From an uncultured Flavobacteriales bacterium (GTDB lineage: Bacteria > Bacteroidota > Bacteroidia > Flavobacteriales_D > Sanyastnellaceae): a stretch of DNA of 64,000 bases. Position numbers and translations under genes: made by a program. Shown here piece by piece: positions 26,430 to 34,850 of this stretch. The notes beneath the pieces were generated by a model, which saw only the letters and a list, made by a program, of their open reading frames with translations, did no database searches and was not told the origin of the DNA. Location of the stretch: positions 1 to 64,000 of the forward strand of contig CALKFF010000029.1 of the NCBI GenBank assembly GCA_938084585.1, given 5' to 3'. Position 1 is the first letter of the stretch. Every line of letters starts with the position of its first letter.

Positions 26430-29009
26430 TCAGCAGAACGATCCGTACACCGACAAAATGTCCAGGAAGTCGCTCACAGTGACTTGGCCGTCGCCGTCCA
26501 CATCGGCGGTGCACCCGGAAGTGCACCCGAATTCCGACAGCGCAGCCAGGATGTCCGACACCGTGACGACCCCGTCGCTGTCGATGTCTTGTGGGCAACC
26601 GCAAGGCTCGCAACTTCCGTCGTCGTAGAGGGCGTCTGATTCGTAGTTGCACGCTTCGGGGTCGGTGCAGCCGAGCACGCAATCGCCTTCGATGTTGGCG
26701 TCAAGCCAGGCCATGCGGTCGTCGATCCAGTTGCGCAGGAAGTCAACTTCCTCCTCGTACGTCTGGCCAATGAATACGTTGGGCCACACGTACTGCCCAA
26801 GGCGCGGCCAGCGGGCGTGGTCACGCACCTGGGGCGCAGCGAGCACACCGGCCAAAGAATCGATCATGGCGTCGATCGCCTCGTCGCTCCACACGCCCGA
26901 GCGGTAGTCGTCCCACATGCACCTCGTAAGTCCACGGTAACCTGGGTCCTCCCGAAGACGTTCCCACCAGAACGGATGCAGGACCCGACACCCGGTGTTG
27001 GACTCAAAGCCCGCCGTGTTGTAGCTGTCGCAACCGTCGGAGTTGCCAAACCCAAGGTTGTAGTCCCACCACGGACCCATCACAATTTTGCCGCCGTCCG
27101 AATCCTTCTCTTTGTAGAAGTAGGTGCTGAGTCGGTACGCGTCGACATTCTTGGTGATTTCGTTGGCGAAATACATCTGGATGAACGACTGGGCGTCGAT
27201 GTATGGGGCATACCCGAGCACGGGGTCGGTGAAGTTGCTGCCGGCAAGGGCGTGCTCGAACGCCGTGAAGTGGTTTTCGATGTAGTCCAGTTGCAGCGGG
27301 TGCAGGTCGTTCGCTTCGGGTTTGTGCATTTGGATGGTTTGGACTTCGCCGCCCAGCTTGGGGTACGGGGAGTTCCATCCCCCTTCGAAGTCCCCTTGAA
27401 CGCGGTCCACTTTCATGATGTACCCCCCAGTCAATTCGTTGCCCGCCGTGTCTGTCGGCAGCAGCGTGGCGATGTCCACTCGGTCGTTGTCGCGCTTGAC
27501 GCTCTCCATGAACATGTACACCCCGCGGTAGTCGCCGTTGACGTACAATTCGCAATGCCGGTAGCGCGGCGTGTAGCGCCCCAGAACCGACCCCATCTTG
27601 TAGATGACGGCGTTGCGAATGAGCGTCTTGTCGGAGTACGGGCCATGAAGGATCCAGTCGTTCTCGACCGGCAATCCCATCAGCGACACGTTGTTGTTGG
27701 CCCCGGTGGAATCCTGGGTTTCCAAGGCGTAAGACTGCTTGGGGAAGAATTGCGAGGACGAGCCCCGGATTTCGATGGTGATTTGGCCGTCGTATTCGTT
27801 GGGGGCGTCGCCCAAGGTGTTGAAGCCGCTGGGGAGGTTGGTCACCTTCATGTTGGCCACGATCCGGGGATCGTCGAGGATGGGGGTGTCCGTGGTGATT
27901 TGGACCAAGGGCAAATTCGACTCGTTCATGTAGATGCACGATCCGTCGTCCTGGGTGGCCGAGTCGAAGTGGTTGATGGCGGCCGGGTCGGTGCACCCGC
28001 TGATGGCGGCGCATGTGCCGTCCGTGGTGCACTGCGAAAAGCACGTGCTGATGGTGAACGACGAGGTCACGTTCTCCAGCAACCGGTCGTTCCAATGCGA
28101 CGGGTCGGCGCAATCCTGGCCGCCGATGTACTCCTTGCAGCTCCAATCCTGGCACGCGCCGTTGGTGAAGGTGTAGTTGCCGGTGAAGCCGTGGGGAATT
28201 TCCATCACCAGCGTCCACACGTCGTCGCCGTCAGGGTCTGAAAACGCGTGGGTCCCGGGGTACCCGAAGGTTCCGCCCGCGAGGTACACGCCCTCGGGCG
28301 ACACGTTTTCGTTGGACATGTTGAGGTTGAACGTCACGAAGTGGAAGTCCGGAGCAGGTGCGGCGAACCAACTTGGGGGTGTGCCGAAGGTTTGGGCCTC
28401 GTCCGACGTGCCCACAAACAAGAACGGCCGCGCCGTCAAATCCGAGGACCCCGGCCCCACGTTGTGCACCTCAATGGCGAGGGTGTTTTCACCTTGCACC
28501 AACGCTGTGGCAGGATCGAGGTTGATCAAATCCGGGGTGCCGCCGTTGTACAACACCGCTTCTTGGTCCACGGATATCGTCGCGTCCCACGCCACAAACT
28601 CCCCAGGATCGCCGCAGTTGCCACGGCCGATTTCCATGCCGTTGAGGTAGGCCACGTACCCGTCGTCGTAATCCATGGCGAACACCGCCTCCTCGATCGC
28701 CGCGAGGTTGTCGAGCGTGAATTGATGGCGCAGGTAGATGCTCGTCGTGGTGGGCACCACCGTGGCGTCGTCCCCGTCGCCGTAGCCAAAGCCAGAAGGC
28801 CCCTCTTCCCAGACGTCGTCGTTGAAACTGGCCTCGTTCCAATATTGGACGGGCTCAAACGACGGCACGAGGTACCGCCACGTTGTGCCGTCTTGCACCA
28901 CGGCTTCCCAGTGGTCGGTTTGGGCTGCCGCAGTGGATGACACGACCAACAAGGCCGCCACCACAAGGCACACATTTCGCAGGCGTCGGAAAGGCATGAA
29001 AGATCGCAT
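26430..29009 (-). CDS. Secreted CotH-kinase-family protein with dockerin-like C-terminus
   Basis: 859 residues from the ATG at 29009, where a signal peptide begins; a longer reading to 29135 has no signal-like start. Order: signal, a beta domain (about 35-190, GFGYGDGDDATV, VAYLNGMEIGRG), a second beta domain (210-290), a GCTDP...DDGSC module (about 325-348), the CotH domain (about 355-770) with FPKQSYALET, WILHGPYSDKTLIRN, YRGVYMFMESVKRDNDRVDI and GGYIMKVDR, a second GCTDP...DDGSC module and two EF-hand-like loops (DIDSDGVVTVSDIL, DVDGDGQVTVSDFL). CotH of Bacillus phosphorylates spore-coat proteins; CotH-like domains here could phosphorylate surface proteins, but activity is unproven. Confidence 0.78.
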   Translation of the reverse strand: MRSFMPFRRLRNVCLVVAALLVVSSTAAAQTDHWEAVVQDGTTWRYLVPSFEPVQYWNEASFNDDVWEEGPSGFGYGDGDDATVVPTTTSIYLRHQFTLDNLAAIEEAVFAMDYDDGYVAYLNGMEIGRGNCGDPGEFVAWDATISVDQEAVLYNGGTPDLINLDPATALVQGENTLAIEVHNVGPGSSDLTARPFLFVGTSDEAQTFGTPPSWFAAPAPDFHFVTFNLNMSNENVSPEGVYLAGGTFGYPGTHAFSDPDGDDVWTLVMEIPHGFTGNYTFTNGACQDWSCKEYIGGQDCADPSHWNDRLLENVTSSFTISTCFSQCTTDGTCAAISGCTDPAAINHFDSATQDDGSCIYMNESNLPLVQITTDTPILDDPRIVANMKVTNLPSGFNTLGDAPNEYDGQITIEIRGSSSQFFPKQSYALETQDSTGANNNVSLMGLPVENDWILHGPYSDKTLIRNAVIYKMGSVLGRYTPRYRHCELYVNGDYRGVYMFMESVKRDNDRVDIATLLPTDTAGNELTGGYIMKVDRVQGDFEGGWNSPYPKLGGEVQTIQMHKPEANDLHPLQLDYIENHFTAFEHALAGSNFTDPVLGYAPYIDAQSFIQMYFANEITKNVDAYRLSTYFYKEKDSDGGKIVMGPWWDYNLGFGNSDGCDSYNTAGFESNTGCRVLHPFWWERLREDPGYRGLTRCMWDDYRSGVWSDEAIDAMIDSLAGVLAAPQVRDHARWPRLGQYVWPNVFIGQTYEEEVDFLRNWIDDRMAWLDANIEGDCVLGCTDPEACNYESDALYDDGSCEPCGCPQDIDSDGVVTVSDILAALSEFGCTSGCTADVDGDGQVTVSDFLDILSVYGSFC

Positions 29010-29077
29010 GGCTTGAAAATACGACATAGCAGGGAGCCTCCTCGCGTGAAGCGACACCAGACGGGCCTGGGCGGGTG

Positions 29078-29085
29078 TAATTTTG
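29078..29085 (+). promoter_or_regulatory. Putative -7 box (TAATTTTG) for gap
   Basis: Exact TAnnTTTG match 66 bases before the gap ATG at 29152, in the spacer divergent from the CotH-like gene. No TTTG at the -33 position. Confidence 0.35.
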
Positions 29086-29151
29086 GCATGAGTTCGCGAC
29101 AACCTTCGCGTCACCTTAAACCCATTCTTCCACACCCTACACCCTCATTTC

Positions 29152-30612
29152 ATGGACGTTTCCAACGCCGCCGAGACCTACAGCCACGAGCTGGAAGGTT
29201 TCGTGAGCCAACAACGGGCCGCCGTTGACTTGCAACACAGCATTGGCAAGTTGCTCTTGGACCATTCGATTGAACTGGTCCTGTTCCGAAACCACCTCGT
29301 CAACGTCAGCACCTCGGAGATTCTCCGGTTGCATGCGTACGCTGCCAAGGTGGTCGGCGAATCGATTTCTGTGTTTGACAGCGCCGAATTGGCCGAGCTC
29401 TTGCATGGCATGAAGCTCGCCCCCGCCAAAATTGACATCGGAAAACTGTCCGCGGAATGGCGCCACGAAGGCGGCGCCTTCGACAGCAAGGAGGCGTTCT
29501 TGGCGTCCAAGCTTGGAGGGTTCATGGCCGGCGGCGACGACCGCCCCGAGCCGAGGGACGTGGTGTTGTACGGGTTTGGCCGCATTGGCCGCCTCTGCGC
29601 CAGGGAATTGATCAAGCAAGCCGGCAAGGGACAGCAGCTGCGCCTGCGCGCTGTCGTGACCCGAAAGGTCGACGCGGACATCCTCGCCAGCCGGGCCGCC
29701 CTCATCGCCAACGACTCCGTCCACGGCGAATTTGGCGGGTCCATCGACGTGGATGTCGAGGCGAAATGCCTCATTGTCAACGGCCAGCGCATCCACATGA
29801 TCGCCGCCAGCGACCCGGCAAGCATCGACTACACGTCGTACGGCATCCAAGACGCCTTGGTCGTCGACAACACAGGGGTGTACCGAGACCGTGAGGCCTT
29901 GTCGCTTCACCTGCAGAGTGCCGGGGTGTCCAAGGTATTGCTCACGGCCCCGGGCAAAGGCATCCCCAACGTGGTCTACGGCATCAACCACGGCGACCTC
30001 GACCTCGACCAAGAGACGGTGTACTCCGCGGCGAGCTGCACGACCAACGCCATCAGCCCTGTGCTCAAAGTCATTGAGGACCACTTCGGGGTGGCAAGCG
30101 GCCACATCGAGACGGTGCACGCCTACACCAACGACCAAAACCTGCTCGACAACATGCACAAGAAGCACCGTCGAGGACGCTCGGCGGCGGTCAACATGGT
30201 CATCACCGAAACAGGTGCCGGCAAAGCCGTGACCAAGGTCATCCCTGAGTTGGAGGGCAAGCTCACCGCCAACGCTGTGCGCGTCCCCACACCCAACGGC
30301 TCCCTGGCCATCCTGAACTTGACCCTGGACAAGGCGACGACACGGGACCAGCTTTTGGCCACCCTGAAATCGGCGGCGCTGCAAGGCGCGCTTGTCAACC
30401 AAATCCACTTCTCCATGAACGAGGAATTGGTGAGCAACGACATCATCGGCAACGAGTGTTGCTCGGTCTTCGACAGCCCTGCAACCATTGTGTCCCAAGA
30501 CGGACAGCGGGTGGTGCTGTACGTCTGGTACGACAACGAGTTTGGCTACACCAAGCAGGTCATCCGACTCGCCAAGTACGTCGCCAAGGTGCGCCGCAAC
30601 ATCTACTACTGA
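29152..30612 (+). CDS. gap: Glyceraldehyde-3-phosphate dehydrogenase, long form
   Basis: 486 residues, about 150 longer than classical GAPDH. Residues 1-135 form a mostly helical N-terminal extension. The dehydrogenase core starts at YGFGRIGRLCARELI (NAD site), and the catalytic cysteine is in SAASCTTNAISPVLKV. VHAYTNDQNLLD and WYDNEFGYTKQVIRLAKYV complete the signature. This extended type is common in Bacteroidota. It oxidises glyceraldehyde-3-phosphate in glycolysis or acts in reverse; the coenzyme preference is not decided here. It has its own spacer from the CotH gene and is followed by a small membrane protein gene. Confidence 0.92.
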   Translation: MDVSNAAETYSHELEGFVSQQRAAVDLQHSIGKLLLDHSIELVLFRNHLVNVSTSEILRLHAYAAKVVGESISVFDSAELAELLHGMKLAPAKIDIGKLSAEWRHEGGAFDSKEAFLASKLGGFMAGGDDRPEPRDVVLYGFGRIGRLCARELIKQAGKGQQLRLRAVVTRKVDADILASRAALIANDSVHGEFGGSIDVDVEAKCLIVNGQRIHMIAASDPASIDYTSYGIQDALVVDNTGVYRDREALSLHLQSAGVSKVLLTAPGKGIPNVVYGINHGDLDLDQETVYSAASCTTNAISPVLKVIEDHFGVASGHIETVHAYTNDQNLLDNMHKKHRRGRSAAVNMVITETGAGKAVTKVIPELEGKLTANAVRVPTPNGSLAILNLTLDKATTRDQLLATLKSAALQGALVNQIHFSMNEELVSNDIIGNECCSVFDSPATIVSQDGQRVVLYVWYDNEFGYTKQVIRLAKYVAKVRRNIYY

Positions 30613-30735
30613 CAGGCCACGTGCCCCACGAAACCCGCAAAACAACGCACCAAACTCAGAAAACACAGACCAGCAAAGAGGTTCCAGCCAATCCAAGTCA
30701 AAAACGCAACGTACATTGCCCCAAACCCTTACATC

Positions 30736-31125
30736 ATGAAAACTTCTGTTTCACTCACCATCCTTGGTGTTTACAACGCCCTGATGGGCGTCATGTGCTT
30801 GTTGATGCCCGGAGACATGGGCGCCGCCGCCATCGGCGAAGCCAACGCGGCCAACCCTGAATTGCTGGAAATGGCCACCATGTTCCACTACGGCATCGGA
30901 CACGCCATCTCCATGTGCGGCCTCATCCTGCTCATGATCCGCAAGAGCGCGATGGACACCGCGAAAAACGCCCTGCTCGCTTATTGCATCGGCACAGCCT
31001 TACTCCTCACCTTGTTCGCTACCGTGTTCTCGAACTCCCCCGTCATGGAGTTCAGCCTGGAAATGGCCGTGCCCGACATCTTGGCGCTCGGCGTGGCCCT
31101 CTTCGGCTACTTCAAAGCCAAGTGA
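30736..31125 (+). CDS. Uncharacterised four-helix membrane protein
   Basis: 129 residues, about four membrane segments (roughly 5-25, 50-68, 80-98 and 108-126) with a short acidic loop (IGEANAANPELLEM). No recognised motif. A TACATTGC box lies at 30712-30719, 16 bases before the ATG, so it may be transcribed separately from gap. A strong hairpin terminator follows. Confidence 0.55.
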   Translation: MKTSVSLTILGVYNALMGVMCLLMPGDMGAAAIGEANAANPELLEMATMFHYGIGHAISMCGLILLMIRKSAMDTAKNALLAYCIGTALLLTLFATVFSNSPVMEFSLEMAVPDILALGVALFGYFKAK

Positions 31126-31148
31126 ACCAACTCACATTCTGAATGCAC

Positions 31149-31174
31149 ACAAGGCACCCTGCGGGGTGCCTTGT
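31149..31174 (+). terminator. Rho-independent-type terminator hairpin
   Basis: Perfect 11-base stem ACAAGGCACCC (31149-31159) / GGGTGCCTTGT (31164-31174) with a TGCG loop, then TACTTTT. It ends the small membrane protein transcript and sits immediately before the next promoter box. Confidence 0.8.
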
Positions 31175-31182
31175 TACTTTTG
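31175..31182 (+). promoter_or_regulatory. Putative -7 box (TACTTTTG) of the sulfotransferase gene
   Basis: Exact TAnnTTTG, beginning one base after the terminator hairpin and ending five bases before the ATG at 31188. The region at -33 is occupied by the hairpin, with no TTTG. Confidence 0.4.
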
Positions 31183-31187
31183 GCGCC

Positions 31188-31859
31188 ATGGATTTGGCCT
31201 CGGCTCCTTTCGACCTCCCGCCCAAAATCGTGGGCGTCGGTTTCCAAAAAACCGGCACCTCCTCGCTGCGCGACGCGTTGCGCATCTTGGGGTACCGCGT
31301 GGGGGACAACAACCACCAAGTGCTTTGGCCTTACCTCCACGGCAACATGGGGCGGGTGCTGCGCAAGCTGGGGCAATTCGACGCGGTGGAAGACAACCCT
31401 TGGCCGCTCATGTACAAGGACCTTGACGCCTTGGTGCCAGGCAGCAAATTCATCCTGACCGTCCGCGATCCTGAGCGTTGGTACGAGAGCGTGGCGCGCC
31501 ACATCGGCGACCTTCGCGACCCGATGCACGAGTGGATCTACGGCCAGGGAAAAAGCCTCCCCAAGGACGACAAGGCCCACACCCTCGACGTCTACAACCG
31601 GCACAATCAAGCGGTGAAAAATCACTTCAACGACCGCCCCAACGACTTGCTCGTGGTGGACTTCACGCAGGGTGCCGGTTGGGAAGAACTCTGCGCGTTT
31701 CTCGGACATCCTGTGCCAGACACGCCGTTCCCCCATGCCAACAACAAGCGCAAGGAGTCGGACGCCGGGCCCTCGCTGCGCAGGCGGTTGAAGGTGGCCA
31801 AGAAGCGCGTCAAGTACGCGGCCCAAATCGCCTACCTCCGCGCCAGGGGGTTGCTCTGA
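31188..31859 (+). CDS. Sulfotransferase-family protein
   Basis: 223 residues from the ATG at 31188; a reading from 31143 would span the terminator hairpin and promoter box. The PAPS 5'-phosphosulfate loop is VGFQKTGTSSLRDAL (about 17-31, Lys21), and the 3'-phosphate region is FILTVRDPERWYESV. A basic C-terminal tail (RRRLKVAKKRVKYA) follows. Family members move sulfate from PAPS to lipids, sugars or proteins. The acceptor is unknown and no PAPS synthesis genes are in the window. Confidence 0.8.
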   Translation: MDLASAPFDLPPKIVGVGFQKTGTSSLRDALRILGYRVGDNNHQVLWPYLHGNMGRVLRKLGQFDAVEDNPWPLMYKDLDALVPGSKFILTVRDPERWYESVARHIGDLRDPMHEWIYGQGKSLPKDDKAHTLDVYNRHNQAVKNHFNDRPNDLLVVDFTQGAGWEELCAFLGHPVPDTPFPHANNKRKESDAGPSLRRRLKVAKKRVKYAAQIAYLRARGLL

Positions 31860-31934
31860 GGGCGCGTCAGATACGCTTCAGGGCGGTCTTCCCGTGGGGC
31901 GAATCCACGCCCCCAGCCATGCTAACTTGCCGCC

Positions 31935-33140
31935 ATGCAGAAGAAAATCATGCTCCTCGGCTCTGGCGAGCTCGGAAAAGAAGTCGTCATCGCCCTCCAG
32001 CGGCTCGGCCAACACGTCATCGCGGTGGACGCGTATGCCGGCGCGCCAGCCATGCAAGTGGCCGACGACTTTGAGGTGATTTCCATGCTCGACGGGGACG
32101 CCCTCGACGCGATCGTCGCCAAGCACCAACCCGACATCGTGGTGCCGGAGGTGGAATCCATCCGCACAGAGCGGTTCTACGACTACGAGAAGCAAGGCAT
32201 CCGCGTGGTGCCGTCTGCCAAAGCGGCCCACTACACGATGAACCGACGGGCCATCCGCGACCTCGCGGCGGTGGACCTCGAGCTGAAAACGGCGCCGTTC
32301 AAGTACGCCACGTCGCTGGAAGAGCTCCAAGCTGGCGTCGACGCCGTGGGCATGCCCTGCGTGGTCAAGCCGCTGATGTCCAGTTCCGGCAAGGGCCAAA
32401 GCGTCATCCGCACCCAAGCCGACGTTGAGAAGGCGTGGAACTACGCCATGGAAGGCTCGCGTGGAGATTTGGCCGAGATCATCGTGGAGGCGTTCATCGA
32501 CTTCGACTACGAAATCACCCTGCTCACCCTGACGCAAGACGCAGGCGACACGCTCTTTTGCGCGCCCATCGGCCACCGCCAAGAGCGGGGCGATTACCAG
32601 GAAAGTTGGCAACCCGCCGTGATGGAGCCCGATTTGCTTCAGCAAGCCCAAGCCATGGCTGCGGCCGTCACCGCCGAGCTGGGCGGAAGCGGCATCTGGG
32701 GCGTGGAGTTCTTCATCCAAAACCCCAGGGACGGCCAACCGGGCACGGTCTACTTCTCGGAACTGTCCCCCAGGCCCCACGACACGGGCATGGTGACCCT
32801 GGCTGGGACGCAGAACTTCTCGGAATTCGAGTTGCATGCGCGTGCTGTCCTGGGCCTCCCCGTGCCAGCCATCGTGCAACAACGCCCGGGCGCGAGCGCT
32901 GTGGTCTTGGCTCCTGAGTCCTTGGCGCCCCACGCCGGGGCAGCGCCCATCCTCACCGGGCTCGCAGAGGCCGCGGCTGAGCCCGACAGCGACCTGCGGG
33001 TCTTCGGAAAGCCCACCGTGCGCCCCTTCCGGCGCATGGCGGTGGCGGTGACCCACGGCGCCCCAGGCGACGACGTGGAACGCTTGGTCGAGCGCGCCAA
33101 AGCCATGGCCGCGAACATCCAAGTGGACGTCCAGCACTGA
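31935..33140 (+). CDS. purT: PurT, formate-dependent GAR transformylase
   Basis: 401 residues. N-terminal [20 protein letters not shown], then [10 protein letters not shown], an ATP-grasp domain with [17 protein letters not shown] (nucleotide loop) and [15 protein letters not shown], and the C-terminal block [16 protein letters not shown]. This is the ATP- and formate-using enzyme of purine synthesis, distinct from folate-dependent PurN. A near-consensus TAACTTGC box is four bases before the ATG, so the mRNA may be leaderless. Confidence 0.93.
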   Translation: MQKKIMLLGSGELGKEVVIALQRLGQHVIAVDAYAGAPAMQVADDFEVISMLDGDALDAIVAKHQPDIVVPEVESIRTERFYDYEKQGIRVVPSAKAAHYTMNRRAIRDLAAVDLELKTAPFKYATSLEELQAGVDAVGMPCVVKPLMSSSGKGQSVIRTQADVEKAWNYAMEGSRGDLAEIIVEAFIDFDYEITLLTLTQDAGDTLFCAPIGHRQERGDYQESWQPAVMEPDLLQQAQAMAAAVTAELGGSGIWGVEFFIQNPRDGQPGTVYFSELSPRPHDTGMVTLAGTQNFSEFELHARAVLGLPVPAIVQQRPGASAVVLAPESLAPHAGAAPILTGLAEAAAEPDSDLRVFGKPTVRPFRRMAVAVTHGAPGDDVERLVERAKAMAANIQVDVQH

Positions 33141-33178
33141 GCCGTAAACAAACCGCTGAGACCGCCTGTTTTGGGGAC

Positions 33179-34615
33179 ATGAATGTGCTCAACACCACGG
33201 CCTGCGTGCTGTCGCTCGGATTCTTGACGTCATGGGGCGCGGCCGCTCAAGGCGTGCTGATGTCCCTCAACCACGACAACCAAGGACTGGGATTGGCAGC
33301 GACATACCTCAACAGCGAGTTCTACACGATGGTGGGCGAGAACGGGACGACCCCTGACGGGTATGCGTCCGGCGTGGCGGATTTGGACTGCTTCGGCGAA
33401 CGGTTTTTCTACGTCCTCGCCAACCCCTACCGCCTGGTGACCCTGGACGCCGTCACGGGCGAGTTGCTGGGCAACGTCACCATCGACAACGCCATGGACG
33501 CGGATGTGCCGGCGTCCAACATCGCCTACGACTGGACCGACGACAAGCTCTATGGGATCGCCCACTCTTACAACGCGGGTACCGACATTCAACTCATCCG
33601 CATCGACCCTGAAACCGGCACGGTGGAAGCTGTGGGCGACGACCCAGACGACGACGCGTCGTTCGGCAGCGGCAACTGCGACATCGACGCGCTCGGCAAC
33701 CGGTACTTCCTGTTCGCCGGAGGCAAGTTGAAAGTGTGGGACACAGGCACGGGTGCGCAGACCGCGAATGTGTCGCTGCCCACGCTGTTTGGCGCCTCCA
33801 ACCTGGAATCGTGGACCAACCCGATGTACCACCCCGTGGAAGACCGCCTCTACGCCTTGCACATGCTCCAACCGGAGAGTTACGATTTCAACGGACCTCC
33901 CTTCCAAACCGAGTTGCGGCTTGCGCGCCTCCACCCTGAAACTGCCGAAGTCGAGTGGTTCACGTCCAGCGCCATCAGCATGGACGGCATCCAGAGCGGG
34001 GTGTGCGACTTGGACCCGTTCAACAACCGTGTCTTTTACCAACGCGTCGATGGAATGAAGATCTTCAGCACAGACGGCACGGCGTTGTCCACCATCTCCA
34101 GCCCCAGCAACAGCATCTCGCCCTGGGCCAACGTGCAATACCACGACCTCTCCACCCCACCCACAGCCGTGGTGGGCGAGGACTCCGACGGCCAAACGGT
34201 GGAGTGGGACGGCACGTCCTCATTGACCCTCTCGCACGGGTTGGGCAACGCCGTGGCGTTCGACGGATGGACGGGCATGTCGGGTGAAAACTCCATGAAT
34301 CTGACCTGGACCGTGGGCGCGTACGGCACAGTCCACGTGCATGGGCACAGACAAGGCGAAAGCGGCGAAAGCGTCGAGGTCCGGAGGACGTTCCATGTGG
34401 TGCCGCCTGCCACTGACAACCAGGAGGAATTGTCGGCCCAACCGTGTCCCTCAAGCGTGACGCCTGTCGAGGTGTTTGACCTCGGTGGTCGGTCCTTGGG
34501 CACGTTCAGCGTCGTGCGCTGGACAACCCAAAGTCCGACCGAGTTGGGCTTGCCCCGCGGGGTGATTTTTGCACACCAAAAGGGCTGCGGAACACGGAAG
34601 TTGATGGTGCACTGA
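33179..34615 (+). CDS. Secreted propeller-like protein, possible T9SS cargo
   Basis: 478 residues. Signal peptide (1-23, ending SWGAAAQ). The body is rich in repeats of beta type resembling propeller blades (VADLDCFGERFFYVLANPY, IAYDWTDDKLYGIAH, CDIDALGNRYFLF, VCDLDPFNNRVFYQRV), with similar phrases spaced about 80-110 residues apart. The last 50 residues (VEVFDLGGRSLGTF, LPRGVIFAHQKGC, RKLMVH) look like a shortened or diverged T9SS type A signal. No catalytic motif seen. Function unknown, perhaps binding. Confidence 0.55.
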   Translation: MNVLNTTACVLSLGFLTSWGAAAQGVLMSLNHDNQGLGLAATYLNSEFYTMVGENGTTPDGYASGVADLDCFGERFFYVLANPYRLVTLDAVTGELLGNVTIDNAMDADVPASNIAYDWTDDKLYGIAHSYNAGTDIQLIRIDPETGTVEAVGDDPDDDASFGSGNCDIDALGNRYFLFAGGKLKVWDTGTGAQTANVSLPTLFGASNLESWTNPMYHPVEDRLYALHMLQPESYDFNGPPFQTELRLARLHPETAEVEWFTSSAISMDGIQSGVCDLDPFNNRVFYQRVDGMKIFSTDGTALSTISSPSNSISPWANVQYHDLSTPPTAVVGEDSDGQTVEWDGTSSLTLSHGLGNAVAFDGWTGMSGENSMNLTWTVGAYGTVHVHGHRQGESGESVEVRRTFHVVPPATDNQEELSAQPCPSSVTPVEVFDLGGRSLGTFSVVRWTTQSPTELGLPRGVIFAHQKGCGTRKLMVH

Positions 34616-34850
34616 CCCGATCACCAAAGGGGGTCGCTGGACACCGTTCCTGCCGCAGGGGTGCGCGACTGGAGGCACAACGCTCAAGATGAGGGGCATT
34701 GGTGGAGAACATGCCCCGTGAAGAGGGGGGAAATTCCAATTCCAAGTCATATTTTCGCTCGGCCGTAAACGCACGGCACGACGACCCCTTCGGACGTCCA
34801 TTGGACACGTTCGAAAACGCGGGTCCTAAGACAACCACCACTTCCCTGCA

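Noticed and set aside
29137-30696. Minus-strand open frame covering the gap gene
   Set aside because: GAPDH motifs are intact on the plus strand; the antisense product is Val/His/Gly-rich shadow.
31143-31187. Upstream start for the sulfotransferase at 31143
   Set aside because: It would translate through the terminator hairpin and the promoter box and adds residues without family similarity.
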